From assembly GCA_963836785.1 (NCBI GenBank), contig CAWIKW010000024.1:1-64000 (forward strand): a stretch of DNA of 64,000 bases. The letters run 5' to 3'. The notes under the pieces were generated by a model that saw only the letters and a list, made by a program, of their open reading frames with translations, did not search any database and was not told the DNA's origin. The translations under genes and the position numbers were made by a program. This stretch comes from DASQPR01 sp963836785 (GTDB lineage Bacteria > Actinomycetota > Actinomycetes > Mycobacteriales > Micromonosporaceae). Shown here one piece after another: positions 39,445-48,214 of this stretch (position 1 is its first letter; each line of letters opens with the position of its first letter).

Positions 39445-40467
39445 GTGAGTACGCTTGCCGACCGGTCCACTCCTCTGATGATCGGCCAGACCGCCGACAC
39501 GCCGCAGGTGAATGCCGCCGATCTCGGGTCGGCCGGAACGCTCGGCCTCAAGCCGATCGCCGTGCCGGTCACCCGGCTCACCAAGGCGGAGATCCGGGCC
39601 CGCGTCGGCGCCTACATCACGCTCACCAAACCGCGCATCGTCGAGCTACTGCTCGTCACGACCGTACCGACGATGTTCCTCGCCGCCGGGCGGTTGCCGG
39701 GTCTGTGGCTGACTCTCGTCGTGGTCGTCGGCGGCGCGCTCGCCGCCGGCGCGGCCAACGCGTTCAACTGCTACATCGACCGCGACATCGACCAGCTGAT
39801 GAAACGGACGTCGCGGCGCCCGCTGCCCACGAGCACGGTCGAACCCCGCAACGCGCTGTTCTTCGGTGTCGTCCTCACCGCGGTGTCGCTCGCGCTCATG
39901 GGCGCCTTCACCAACTGGCTCGCTACCGCCCTGACCGCCGGCGCGATCGCCTACTACGACCTCGTCTACACCATGTGGCTCAAGCGCACGACGCCACAGA
40001 ACACGGTGTGGGGCGGCATCTGTGGCGCACTGCCGGTGCTGATCGGATGGGCCGCCGTCACCGGTGGTCTCGACGTGCGCGCGTGGCTGCTGTTCGCGGT
40101 CGTGTTCCTGTGGCAGCCGCCGCACTTCTATGCCCTCGCGATCAAGTTCAAGGACGACTACGCCCGGGCCGGGATCCCGATGCTGCCGGTCGTCGCGTCC
40201 ACCCGCCGCGTCGGCCTGGAGACCGTCATCTACAGCTGGCTGACGGTCGCGGCGTCGCTCGCACTGTGGCCGTTCGGGATGACCCCGCTCTACGGCCTGA
40301 CCGCCCTCGGCACTGGGATCGCGCTGATCGTCGAGGCACACCGCCTCTACGGTCGCGCCCGCCGAGGCGAGCCGATCAAGCCGATGCGCCTGTTCCACTG
40401 GTCGACGACGTATCTCACGCTCGTTTTCGTCGCTGTGCTGGTGGACGCGCTCATTCAGGCCCGCTGA
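39445..40467 (+). CDS. ctaB: protohaem IX farnesyltransferase (haem O synthase)
   Basis: This 340-aa membrane prenyltransferase adds farnesyl to haem b, the first step to haem A for cytochrome aa3 oxidase. It is a UbiA-family protein with the Asp-rich motif FNCYIDRDIDQLMKRTSRRP, a second polar loop DLVYTMWLKRTTPQNTVWGG, and about 8-9 helices. The start is uncertain: GTG 39445 is chosen; ATG 39478 is an alternative, since 40-60 N-terminal residues precede the conserved region. The partner ctaA is at 42275. Confidence 0.93.
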   Translation: MSTLADRSTPLMIGQTADTPQVNAADLGSAGTLGLKPIAVPVTRLTKAEIRARVGAYITLTKPRIVELLLVTTVPTMFLAAGRLPGLWLTLVVVVGGALAAGAANAFNCYIDRDIDQLMKRTSRRPLPTSTVEPRNALFFGVVLTAVSLALMGAFTNWLATALTAGAIAYYDLVYTMWLKRTTPQNTVWGGICGALPVLIGWAAVTGGLDVRAWLLFAVVFLWQPPHFYALAIKFKDDYARAGIPMLPVVASTRRVGLETVIYSWLTVAASLALWPFGMTPLYGLTALGTGIALIVEAHRLYGRARRGEPIKPMRLFHWSTTYLTLVFVAVLVDALIQAR

Positions 40468-40806
40468 CCCGTCGCGGTCTGTGCGGCGTGCGCTCCGCCA
40501 CTGTGGGTACGGCACCCGACACGTCCGTACCCGTCGGCCGTTGAACGAAGCGCGGCCCGAACGGACCTCCGGAGCTATCGCACGGTTTGAAGGCTGTGGT
40601 CTAGAAACGCCGAGGTCGTCGCGGGCGTGCCAGAACGGTCCGAGAGCTGACAGTCTGTGTCTGATTTGCCTGGCTGTTATGTCAGCGAAAGGCGCAAATA
40701 TCCGGCTATAACATGGACGCGATTCATGTTTCCGGTCAGTAATGATCGTCACAAAGTCGTAAACGTCGACGGCTACCGCACAGACAGTCTGCCTAGGCTG
40801 TGGCTC
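40468..40806. other. intergenic region with promoter for 40807 gene
   Basis: No gene is seen. Near the end a CAGACAGTCTG palindrome (40781-40791) directly precedes TAGGCT (40794-40799), a plausible -10 for a leaderless message starting at 40807. A related CTGACAGTCTG lies at 40647. Confidence 0.45.
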
Positions 40807-41142
40807 ATGGCAGATGGTTCCGACGCAATGTTGACCGCTGACGCGACCGAGACGACCGACTCACCGGCGAACATCGCCGCCGGCATGAAGACGTTCGCCA
40901 CGGTGCACGGCGGCGCACGTGCGGTCATTGAGTACGTCGGCCGACGTGGCGCACGAATCGTCCTCGTGGGGGAGGACGGCGAATGGGCCGACTACTTCGC
41001 TTCTGGCACGGATATCGCGCGTAGCGCGTGTGTCGAGGCGGGGGTCGACGTGGACAACGAGTGGGAGCGCGAGCTGATCGAACAGATGCGGCCCAGCAAC
41101 GACCTGTGGCGCTCGATGAGCCGCCGCATCCTCGCTCGGTAG
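40807..41142 (+). CDS. small hypothetical protein
   Basis: I do not recognise this 111-aa protein. It has a soluble, acidic N-terminus (DAMLTADATETTDS), a central beta-like stretch GGARAVIEYVGRRGARIVLV followed by GEDGEWADYFASGTDIARSA and a helical C-terminus ELIEQMRPSNDLWRSMSRR. There is no signal peptide or membrane segment. ATG 40807 sits 7 nt after a TAGGCT hexamer, consistent with leaderless expression. It stands alone between ctaB and an ATP-grasp gene. Confidence 0.7.
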   Translation: MADGSDAMLTADATETTDSPANIAAGMKTFATVHGGARAVIEYVGRRGARIVLVGEDGEWADYFASGTDIARSACVEAGVDVDNEWERELIEQMRPSNDLWRSMSRRILAR

Positions 41143-41368
41143 CCAAGGGGGCACCGAACAAACGATCGAACATCACCATCCACGCGACCCGGGGCCGAAA
41201 GCCCCGGGTCGCCTGTGCGTGGCCTCCCGGCCGCTCGGCGACATAGCCGCTCGACGTCACAGCCGCTCGGCGGCCTATGGCCACTGGGCGGACCACAGGG
41301 CGTGTGGGCCGCCACAGCCGACGACCGGGTAGCGGGACGATGACCGTCGATTGCCTACCATGATCGCC

Positions 41369-42256
41369 ATGACCGCCCCCATCGCGCTCGTGACCTGTGG
41401 CGAGATCCCGGAGCTCGAGGACGACGATCAACTGGTGATCGGGCCGCTCGCGGCGCTCGGATTTGCGGCGGAGCCGGTGGTCTGGGACGACCCGGCGGTC
41501 GACTGGGATCGCTATCGCCTCGCCGTGCTGCGGTCGCCGTGGGACTACGCGTCACGCCGCGCCGAATTCGTCGCCTGGGCGGCCCGGACACCGCGCCTGG
41601 TGAATTCGCCCGCCGTCGTCGCCTGGAACACCGACAAGCGCTACCTGGCCGAGCTGGCCGCGGCCGGCGTGGCTGTGGTGCGGACGGACTGGTTGGAGCC
41701 GGGCGACGAGTGGGCGTCGCCGGATGCCGGCCAATGGGTCATCAAGCCCTCGATCAGCGCCGGCAGCCGGGACACCGGACGTTACGACCTTGCCGTCGCG
41801 TCGGACCGGGAGCACGCCACGGCTCATGTTCGGCGGCTGCTGGAGGCCGGTCGCACGGTCATGATCCAGCCGTACCTGGAGGCCGTGGACACTTTCGGCG
41901 AGACGGCCCTGATGTTCGTCGGCGGCGAGTTCAGCCACGCGATTCGCAAGGGTCCGATGCTCGACGGTCCCGATCTCGGGCCGGCCGAGCGCGAACCCGG
42001 GCTCTACAAGCCGGAGTCCATCTCCGCGCGCGATTCGTCCGCGGCCGAACGCGAGCTGGCCGAGCGCGTGTTGAACGCGATGCCGTCGCGCCTTTCTCCG
42101 CTGCTCTACGCCCGCGTGGACATGATCCCGGGGCCGGGCGGCGCACCGATCCTCATCGAACTCGAACTGACCGAGCCGTCGCTGTTCCTGGGGTTCGCGG
42201 ACGGAGCCGCCCAGCGCTTCGCCGAGGCGATCGCGGCCGCAGCGTGCAACGCCTGA
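41369..42256 (+). CDS. ATP-grasp domain protein (RimK/glutathione-synthetase-like)
   Basis: This 295-aa protein has an N-terminal pre-ATP-grasp domain (LVTCGEIPELEDDDQLVIGP, SPWDYASRRAEF), then the ATP-grasp: WVIKPSISAGSRDTGRY (ATP-binding Lys and loop), MIQPYLEAVDTFGETALMFV, HAIRKGPM and the metal-binding VDMIPGPGGAPILIELELTE. Such enzymes ligate a carboxylate to an amine. The substrate is unknown. A TACCAT at 41356 would make ATG 41369 leaderless; ATG 41360 is possible. Confidence 0.85.
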   Translation: MTAPIALVTCGEIPELEDDDQLVIGPLAALGFAAEPVVWDDPAVDWDRYRLAVLRSPWDYASRRAEFVAWAARTPRLVNSPAVVAWNTDKRYLAELAAAGVAVVRTDWLEPGDEWASPDAGQWVIKPSISAGSRDTGRYDLAVASDREHATAHVRRLLEAGRTVMIQPYLEAVDTFGETALMFVGGEFSHAIRKGPMLDGPDLGPAEREPGLYKPESISARDSSAAERELAERVLNAMPSRLSPLLYARVDMIPGPGGAPILIELELTEPSLFLGFADGAAQRFAEAIAAAACNA

Positions 42257-42274
42257 CCCATCCGTACGGACAGG

Positions 42275-43273
42275 TCAGACGCGTTCGGACGATCGAGTCG
42301 ACGGGACCGGCTCGACGACCGCGGCGCCGGCGTCACCGATGCCCGGCACGGCCGGCCGCACCCTCGCCAGCAACGTCACCGCGGCCACCAGCACGAGGCA
42401 CGCGCCGAGCATGTGCGCACCGACCAGGACGACCGGCAGGTTCGTGAAGTACTGCACAAACCCGATCGCCGCCTGCGCCGCCTCGACAAGGACGAGCACA
42501 CCGGCCGCGCGTACGGTCCGGGCCGGCGCGCCGGACGCGCGCAGCGCGAACCACGCCGCCACGGACAGACCGATCAGCAGCATGACGAGGTCGGCGTGCA
42601 GCTGCGCGACCATCGCCGGGTCGAGGCCCGTCCGGTGGGCCTTCTCGTCGCCCGCGTGCGGCCCGCTGCCGGTGACGATCGTGCCGGCGGCCAACACCGC
42701 CGCCGTCGTCCCGACGATCACCCAGGCCAACCCCTGCACCGCCGGGTGCGCGGGCGCGTCGGCGCGGGTCGGTCGGGTCCGGATCCACAACTCGTACGCG
42801 GCGACGATGATCGCGCTGGACAGCAGGAAATGGCAGGCGACAAGCCACGGGTTCAGATCGGTGAGAACGGTCAGCCCACCGAGAACCGCCTGCGCCGGAA
42901 TGCTCGCGAGGACGGCGATCGACCAGCCGACGCGGCCGCGCCGTCCGGCATCGCCGCGGTCGCGCTGGAGCCACGCACCGATCACGCAGGCCACCGCGAG
43001 AACGCTCACGACCGACGTCAACGTACGGTTCGTGAACTCGATCTCGCCGTGATAGCCCATGGCGGTCGTGGTGACGTAGGAGCCGTCGGTGCACCGGGGC
43101 CAGGTCGGGCAGCCGAGCCCGGAACCGGACAACCGGACCGCGCCGCCCGTGACCACGATGCCGATGTTGGCGACCAGGGACCCGAGCGCCAGGCGGCGCA
43201 GGGTGACCGGGGCGGCGAAAAACGCATGCACCCGACTGATCGCATTCACGCGCACATGGTACGACTGGAGCAT
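42275..43273 (-). CDS. ctaA: haem A synthase (COX15/CtaA)
   Basis: This 332-aa, 8-helix membrane protein oxidises the haem O methyl group to give haem A. The first half has NIGIVVTGGAVRLSGSGLGC and PTWPRCTDGSYV, and a second-half counterpart reads GTIVTGSGPHAGD. Conserved His residues occur in HGEIEFTNR, ACHFLLSS, QLHADLVML and VGAHMLGA, the haem-binding positions. ATG 43273 is used; GTG at 43255 is an alternative. It is divergent from sufR with a 111-bp shared promoter region. Confidence 0.93.
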   Translation of the reverse strand: MLQSYHVRVNAISRVHAFFAAPVTLRRLALGSLVANIGIVVTGGAVRLSGSGLGCPTWPRCTDGSYVTTTAMGYHGEIEFTNRTLTSVVSVLAVACVIGAWLQRDRGDAGRRGRVGWSIAVLASIPAQAVLGGLTVLTDLNPWLVACHFLLSSAIIVAAYELWIRTRPTRADAPAHPAVQGLAWVIVGTTAAVLAAGTIVTGSGPHAGDEKAHRTGLDPAMVAQLHADLVMLLIGLSVAAWFALRASGAPARTVRAAGVLVLVEAAQAAIGFVQYFTNLPVVLVGAHMLGACLVLVAAVTLLARVRPAVPGIGDAGAAVVEPVPSTRSSERV

Positions 43274-43371
43274 TCAGCCGCCGCCCGCGGCGCGGCATTA
43301 GCGCCCGAAAGACATGATCACGGTGGCGTGGATCACCGGCGGGTCCGTTTGCGCGCGCCCGCCGAAATACG

Positions 43372-43388
43372 TCACACTGGTGTTGTGA
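43372..43388. promoter_or_regulatory. palindrome TCACA-N7-TGTGA over the sufR start
   Basis: The inverted repeat TCACACTGGTGTTGTGA overlaps the GTG start of sufR (43385). It is a plausible autoregulatory site for SufR, and could also affect ctaA on the other strand. No binding data are implied. Confidence 0.45.
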
Positions 43389-44194
43389 AAAACACGGCGG
43401 CACCCGCTGGAGCGATCCAGGTGCGGGAGCCGGAGGCACGCGAGGTCGCGCCGCCCGTCGTGGGCGGTGCTGATTGCCGTACCCGTGATCGGGTTGCGCA
43501 GTTGCTCCTCGCCCACGGCGCCGCCACCACCGCGGAGCTGGGCGATGCCCTGGGCCTCAGCCCGGCCGCCATCCGCCGCCACCTCGACGCGATGCTCGAC
43601 GACGGTGACGTGACCTCGCGTGAGCAGGTCATCCGTGGTCCGCGCGGCCGTGGCCGCCCGGCTCGGGTGTTCTCGTTGACCGATTCGGCCCGGCTGCGCA
43701 CCGGCACGCACACCTACGATGATCTGGCCACGTCGGCATTGCGCTGGGTCGCCGCACACGGCGGACCGGACGCCGTGGCCGCCTTCGCGACCGAACAGGT
43801 CGCCGCGCTCGAAGACCGGTGCCGATCGGCGATGGAGGGCGCGGGTGACGAGCCTCTCGCGCGGGCCGAGGCACTCGCGTCGGCGCTGACGGCCGAGGGT
43901 TACGCTGCATCGGCTTCGGTGATCTCCACCGGGGGCCAGCTCTGCCAGCACCACTGCCCGGTCGCCCACGTGGCGGCGGAATTCCCGCAGTTGTGCGAGG
44001 CCGAAACGCAGGCGATTTCCAAGCTCGTCGGCACGCACGTCCAACGCCTGGCTACCATCGCGCACGGCGACGGCGTATGCACCACGCACATCCCCGATCC
44101 ACGGCACATCCCTGACGCACGCCGGGCGGCCGATTCGCGTCGCCAAGCGACGGCCGCACCAACCACTGTGAAGACTGTGAGGACCACCATATGA
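43385..44194 (+). CDS. sufR: SufR-type iron-sulfur-sensing transcriptional regulator
   Basis: This 269-aa DeoR/MarR-like winged helix protein represses the suf operon when its [4Fe-4S] cluster is intact. The HTH is VAQLLLAHGAATTAELGDAL, then LSPAAIRRHLDAMLDDG. The cluster-binding region is GGQLCQHHCPVAHVAAEFPQ followed by LCEAE, with the typical C-x3-C and the downstream Cys. The C-terminal tail is Arg/Thr/Ala-rich. GTG 43385; its stop overlaps the sufB ATG by 4 nt, so it leads the operon. Confidence 0.94.
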   Translation: MKNTAAPAGAIQVREPEAREVAPPVVGGADCRTRDRVAQLLLAHGAATTAELGDALGLSPAAIRRHLDAMLDDGDVTSREQVIRGPRGRGRPARVFSLTDSARLRTGTHTYDDLATSALRWVAAHGGPDAVAAFATEQVAALEDRCRSAMEGAGDEPLARAEALASALTAEGYAASASVISTGGQLCQHHCPVAHVAAEFPQLCEAETQAISKLVGTHVQRLATIAHGDGVCTTHIPDPRHIPDARRAADSRRQATAAPTTVKTVRTTI

Positions 44195-45624
44195 CCGAGC
44201 AGACCGTTACACCGCAGCTCACCCAGGACGAGCAGCTCGCCGCGCTCGGCTCCTACTCCTATGGCTGGGCTGACTCGGACACCGCCGGCGCGACCGCGCA
44301 GCGGGGGCTGTCCGAGGCGGTCGTCCGCGGTATCTCGGACAAGAAGAGCGAACCGCAGTGGATGCTCGACCTGCGGCTGAAGGGTCTGCGGTTGTTCGAC
44401 CGCAAGCCGATGCCGGCCTGGGGCGCCGATCTGAGCGGCATCCACTTCGACAACATCAAGTACTTCGTACGCTCGACCGAGAAGCAGGCGGCGAGCTGGG
44501 ACGACCTGCCGGCCGACATCAAGAACACGTACGACAAGCTCGGCATCCCGGAGGCGGAGAAGCAGCGCCTCGTGGCCGGTGTCGCGGCGCAGTACGAGTC
44601 CGAGGTGGTCTACCACAAGATCCGCGAGGACCTCGAAGAGCAGGGCGTCATCTTCCTCGACACGGACACCGGCCTCCGCGAGCACGAGGACATCTTCAAG
44701 GAGTACTTCGGCACGGTGATCCCGGTCGGCGATAACAAGTTCGCCGCGCTGAACACGTCGGTCTGGTCCGGCGGCTCGTTCATCTACGTGCCGAAGGGCG
44801 TGCACGTCGAGATCCCGCTGCAGGCGTACTTCCGGATCAACACCGAGAACATGGGCCAGTTCGAACGTACGTTGATCATCGTCGACGAGGGTGCCTACGT
44901 GCACTACGTCGAGGGCTGTACGGCGCCGATCTACTCGTCCGACTCGCTGCATTCGGCGGTCGTCGAGATCATCGTCAAGAAGAACGCGCGCTGCCGCTAC
45001 ACGACGATCCAGAACTGGTCGAACAACGTCTACAACCTGGTCACCAAGCGGGCCGTGTGCCACGAGGGCGCGACCATGGAGTGGATCGACGGCAACATCG
45101 GCTCCAAGGTCACGATGAAGTACCCGTCCGTGTACATGCTCGGCGAGCACTCCAAGGGCGAAGTGCTGTCGGTCGCGATGGCCGGCGAGGGCCAGCACCA
45201 GGACGCCGGCGCGAAGATGGTGCACGCATCGCCGAACACGTCGTCGACGATCATCTCGAAGTCGATCGCCCGTGGCGGCGGCCGGACCTCCTACCGTGGC
45301 CTCGTCCAGGTGCTCGAAGGCTCGCACCACTCGCGCTCGACCGTGAAGTGCGACGCGCTGCTGGTCGACACGATCTCCCGCTCGGACACGTACCCCTACG
45401 TCGACATCCGCGAAGACGACGTGTCGATGGGTCACGAGGCGACCGTCTCGAAGATCAGCGACGACCAGCTGTTCTACCTGATGAGCCGGGGCATGACCGA
45501 GGACGAGGCGATGGCGATGATCGTCCGCGGCTTCATCGAGCCGATCGCGAAGGAACTGCCGATGGAGTACGCGCTCGAGTTGAACCGCCTGATCGAGCTG
45601 CAAATGGAGGGCGCAGTTGGCTAG
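44191..45624 (+). CDS. sufB: Fe-S cluster assembly protein SufB
   Basis: This 477-aa SufB is the scaffold subunit of SufBC2D on which the cluster forms. It shows SGGSFIYVPKGVHVEIPLQA, YFRINTENMGQFERTLIIVD, AYVHYVEGCTAP (with the Cys proposed to take part in sulfur transfer), VWYLVTKRAVC-like YNLVTKRAVC and RGLVQVLEGSHHSRSTVKCD near the active Cys. The C-terminus has FIEPIAKELPMEYALELNRL. It is complete. A 182-bp gap separates it from sufD. Confidence 0.97.
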   Translation: MTEQTVTPQLTQDEQLAALGSYSYGWADSDTAGATAQRGLSEAVVRGISDKKSEPQWMLDLRLKGLRLFDRKPMPAWGADLSGIHFDNIKYFVRSTEKQAASWDDLPADIKNTYDKLGIPEAEKQRLVAGVAAQYESEVVYHKIREDLEEQGVIFLDTDTGLREHEDIFKEYFGTVIPVGDNKFAALNTSVWSGGSFIYVPKGVHVEIPLQAYFRINTENMGQFERTLIIVDEGAYVHYVEGCTAPIYSSDSLHSAVVEIIVKKNARCRYTTIQNWSNNVYNLVTKRAVCHEGATMEWIDGNIGSKVTMKYPSVYMLGEHSKGEVLSVAMAGEGQHQDAGAKMVHASPNTSSTIISKSIARGGGRTSYRGLVQVLEGSHHSRSTVKCDALLVDTISRSDTYPYVDIREDDVSMGHEATVSKISDDQLFYLMSRGMTEDEAMAMIVRGFIEPIAKELPMEYALELNRLIELQMEGAVG

Positions 45625-45806
45625 GGCGGCCGTAGGCCGGCCATAGCCAACTGCGCAAACTCGATGGGTGGTCGCTGTCCGTCGGGGTTGGGCTAAACGA
45701 TTGCAGCACCGTCGTGTGCGACCAGAGCCGTCGGACACGGTCAGGTGGCTGAACTCAATGCGCCAGATTCGATCGACCTTGAGATAGCGGGAGATTCCAG
45801 AACACG

Positions 45807-46979
45807 ATGAGTACCGAAACTGTGGCGCCGCCGGCGGCGGCGGGTCCGGCGAAGACCCGCGCCCAGGCACTGCGCTCCTATGACGTCGCCGACTTCCCGG
45901 TGCTGTCCGGCCGCGAGGAGGAGTGGCGGTTCACGCCGCTCGCCCGCCTGCGCGGGCTGGCCAAGGCCGACGGCGGCGGACAGGCGTACGGGTTCGGGGC
46001 CACATCGGTCCGCCACGATGGCCTCCCGGCCGGCGTGACGCTGGAGTCGATCGGTCGCGAGGACGCTCGCATCGGATCGGTGCTGACCCCGTTCGATCGG
46101 ATCAGCGCACTGGCCTACGGCCAGTTCGGCGCGGCCTCGTTGCTCCGCGTCGACCGCGGTGCCGTGGTGGCCGAGCCGGCCACGGTCCGCATCGTCGGCG
46201 ACAAGAGCGACGAGCCGGACTTCGGTCACCTGTTCATCGAGGTCGGCGCCGTCGCCGAGGCGACGCTCGTGCTCGAGTATTCGGGCAGCGCGACGCTCGC
46301 CGACAACGTCGAGGTGTCGATCGGCCAGAGCGCGAACCTCACCCTGGTCACGGTGAGCGACTGGGCGGCCGATGCCGTACAGGCGCAGCACTTGAAGTTC
46401 CGGCTCGGTCGGGACGCGAAGCTCACCCACATCCAGGTGACGCTCGGCGGCGACCTCGTCCGGCAGTACACGTCCGTGGACTACGCGGATCGTGGCGGCG
46501 ACGCCGAGCTGTACGGTCTCTACTTCGCCGGTGCCGGTGAGCATTTCGAACATCGGCTGCTCGTCGACCACGCCGTGCCGGACTGCACGAGTTACGTCGG
46601 CTACCGGGGCGCGTTGCAGGGCGAGGGCGCGCACACCGTGTGGGTCGGTGACGTCCTCATCCGGGCCGAGGCGACCGGTACGAAGACGTACGAGATCAAC
46701 CGGAATCTGGTGCTGTCCGACGGGGCGCGCGCCGACTCGGTGCCGAACCTCGAGATCGAGACCGGTGAGGTCATCGGGGCCGGGCACGCGAGCACGACCG
46801 GGCGCTTCGACGACGAGCAGCTGTTCTACCTCATGGCTCGCGGCATCCCGGAGGACCAGGCCCGCCGCCTCGTGGTGCGCGGTTTCTTCGCCGAACTGAT
46901 CGACCGCATTCCGGTCGACGAGCTGCGGGAGCGCCTGTCCGCGGCGATCGAGGAGCGGCTCGCGGGAGCGGGTGCCTGA
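45807..46979 (+). CDS. sufD: Fe-S cluster assembly protein SufD
   Basis: This 390-aa SufD pairs with SufB. EEWRFTPLARLRGLAKADGG is near the N-terminus, HIQVTLGGDLVRQYTSVDYA in the beta-helix core, and the C-terminal HASTTGRFDDEQLFYLMARG with FFAELIDRIPVDELRERL. The His of GHAS is the conserved SufD cluster-site residue. ATG 45807 follows a short leader after sufB. The ferredoxin gene starts 2 bp after its stop. Confidence 0.96.
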   Translation: MSTETVAPPAAAGPAKTRAQALRSYDVADFPVLSGREEEWRFTPLARLRGLAKADGGGQAYGFGATSVRHDGLPAGVTLESIGREDARIGSVLTPFDRISALAYGQFGAASLLRVDRGAVVAEPATVRIVGDKSDEPDFGHLFIEVGAVAEATLVLEYSGSATLADNVEVSIGQSANLTLVTVSDWAADAVQAQHLKFRLGRDAKLTHIQVTLGGDLVRQYTSVDYADRGGDAELYGLYFAGAGEHFEHRLLVDHAVPDCTSYVGYRGALQGEGAHTVWVGDVLIRAEATGTKTYEINRNLVLSDGARADSVPNLEIETGEVIGAGHASTTGRFDDEQLFYLMARGIPEDQARRLVVRGFFAELIDRIPVDELRERLSAAIEERLAGAGA

Positions 46980-46981
46980 CG

Positions 46982-47371
46982 ATGAGCGAGTTTGTGAAGG
47001 TCTGCTCCGTCGAGGACATCGCGATCGGCGAGGCGATCAGCGCCAACATCGACGGTGTCGACGTCGCCGTGGTGCACGCCGAAGACGGCGCGTTCTATGC
47101 GATTTACGACGAGTGCTCGCACGCCGCCGTGCCGCTGTCCGAGGGTGAAATCGAAGGCTGCACACTCGAGTGCTGGCTGCACGGCTCGCGCTTCGACCTG
47201 CGGACCGGCCAGCCGACCGGGCTCCCGGCGACCGTGCCGGTGCCGGTCTACCCCGTCGAGGTGCGGGATGGATTCGTGTTCGTTTCCTTGTCACCGATGA
47301 GCGATGCGCCGTCTGGTGCACCGAATGGAAATGCGCCATCTGGCGGCGCACCGAATGGAGTTGTGAAGTGA
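46982..47371 (+). CDS. Rieske-type ferredoxin of the suf operon
   Basis: This 129-aa soluble protein is a bacterial biphenyl-dioxygenase-type Rieske ferredoxin. Its [2Fe-2S] ligands are Cys-x-His in DECSHAAVPLSEGE and Cys-x2-His in LECWLHGSRFDLRTG. There is no signal peptide. Its position between sufD and sufC is typical of actinomycetes, where it probably feeds electrons to assembly. The C-terminus carries two copies of a short Ala/Pro/Ser/Gly/Asn motif (APSGAPNG-like). It overlaps sufC by GTGA. Confidence 0.93.
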   Translation: MSEFVKVCSVEDIAIGEAISANIDGVDVAVVHAEDGAFYAIYDECSHAAVPLSEGEIEGCTLECWLHGSRFDLRTGQPTGLPATVPVPVYPVEVRDGFVFVSLSPMSDAPSGAPNGNAPSGGAPNGVVK

Positions 47372-48141
47372 GCAAGCTCGAGATCCGCGACCTGAAGGTG
47401 TCGGTCAAGCTGCCCGACGGCGAGGCGAAGCCGATCCTCGACGGCGTGACGTTGACCATCAACTCTGACGAGATCCACGCGATCATGGGACCGAACGGTT
47501 CCGGCAAGTCGACGCTGGCTTATTCGATCGCCGGTCACCCGCGCTACCAGATCACCGAGGGTTCGGTCGTCCTCGACGGGCAGGACGTGCTCGCCATGAC
47601 GGTCGACGAGCGCGCCCGCGCCGGACTGTTCCTGGCCATGCAGTACCCGGTCGAGGTGCCCGGCGTATCGGTCGCGAACTTCCTGCGTACCGCGAAAACC
47701 GCCATCGACGGCGAGGCACCGAAGCTTCGGACCTGGGCCAAAGACCTCAAGGGCGCGATGGAGTCGCTCGGCATGGATCCGGCGTTTGCCCAGCGCAACG
47801 TGAACGAGGGCTTCTCCGGCGGCGAGAAGAAGCGCCACGAGATCATGCAGCTCGAGCTGCTGAAGCCGAAGATCGCGATTCTCGACGAGACCGACTCGGG
47901 CCTGGACATCGACGCGCTGCGCATCGTGTCCGAGGGCGTGAACCGCGTCCGCGACAACGGCAATACCGGCCTGCTGCTGATCACCCACTACACGCGCATC
48001 CTGCGCTACGTGAAGCCGGACTTCGTGCACGTGTTCGTGGCCGGCCACATCGTCGAGGAGGGCGGCCCGGAGCTCGCCGAACGCCTCGAGTCCGAGGGCT
48101 ACGAGCGGTACGTCGCCGGCGCCGGCGTGGCCGCGATCTGA
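47368..48141 (+). CDS. sufC: Fe-S cluster assembly ATPase SufC
   Basis: This 257-aa ABC-type ATPase works in the soluble SufBCD complex. Walker A is IMGPNGSGKSTLAYSIAGHP, signature FSGGEKKRHEIMQLELL, Walker B AILDETDSGLDIDALRIV and H-loop LLITHYTRIL. GTG 47368 overlaps the ferredoxin stop by 4 nt. It is followed after 73 bp by sufS. Confidence 0.97.
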   Translation: MSKLEIRDLKVSVKLPDGEAKPILDGVTLTINSDEIHAIMGPNGSGKSTLAYSIAGHPRYQITEGSVVLDGQDVLAMTVDERARAGLFLAMQYPVEVPGVSVANFLRTAKTAIDGEAPKLRTWAKDLKGAMESLGMDPAFAQRNVNEGFSGGEKKRHEIMQLELLKPKIAILDETDSGLDIDALRIVSEGVNRVRDNGNTGLLLITHYTRILRYVKPDFVHVFVAGHIVEEGGPELAERLESEGYERYVAGAGVAAI

Positions 48142-48214
48142 TCGAGTCCGCGGCCAGGTCAAGGTTGCGGCAGTCGGCGGGTGATCCGCGAAGCAGGCGG
48201 GTAGGGAGCGAGAC

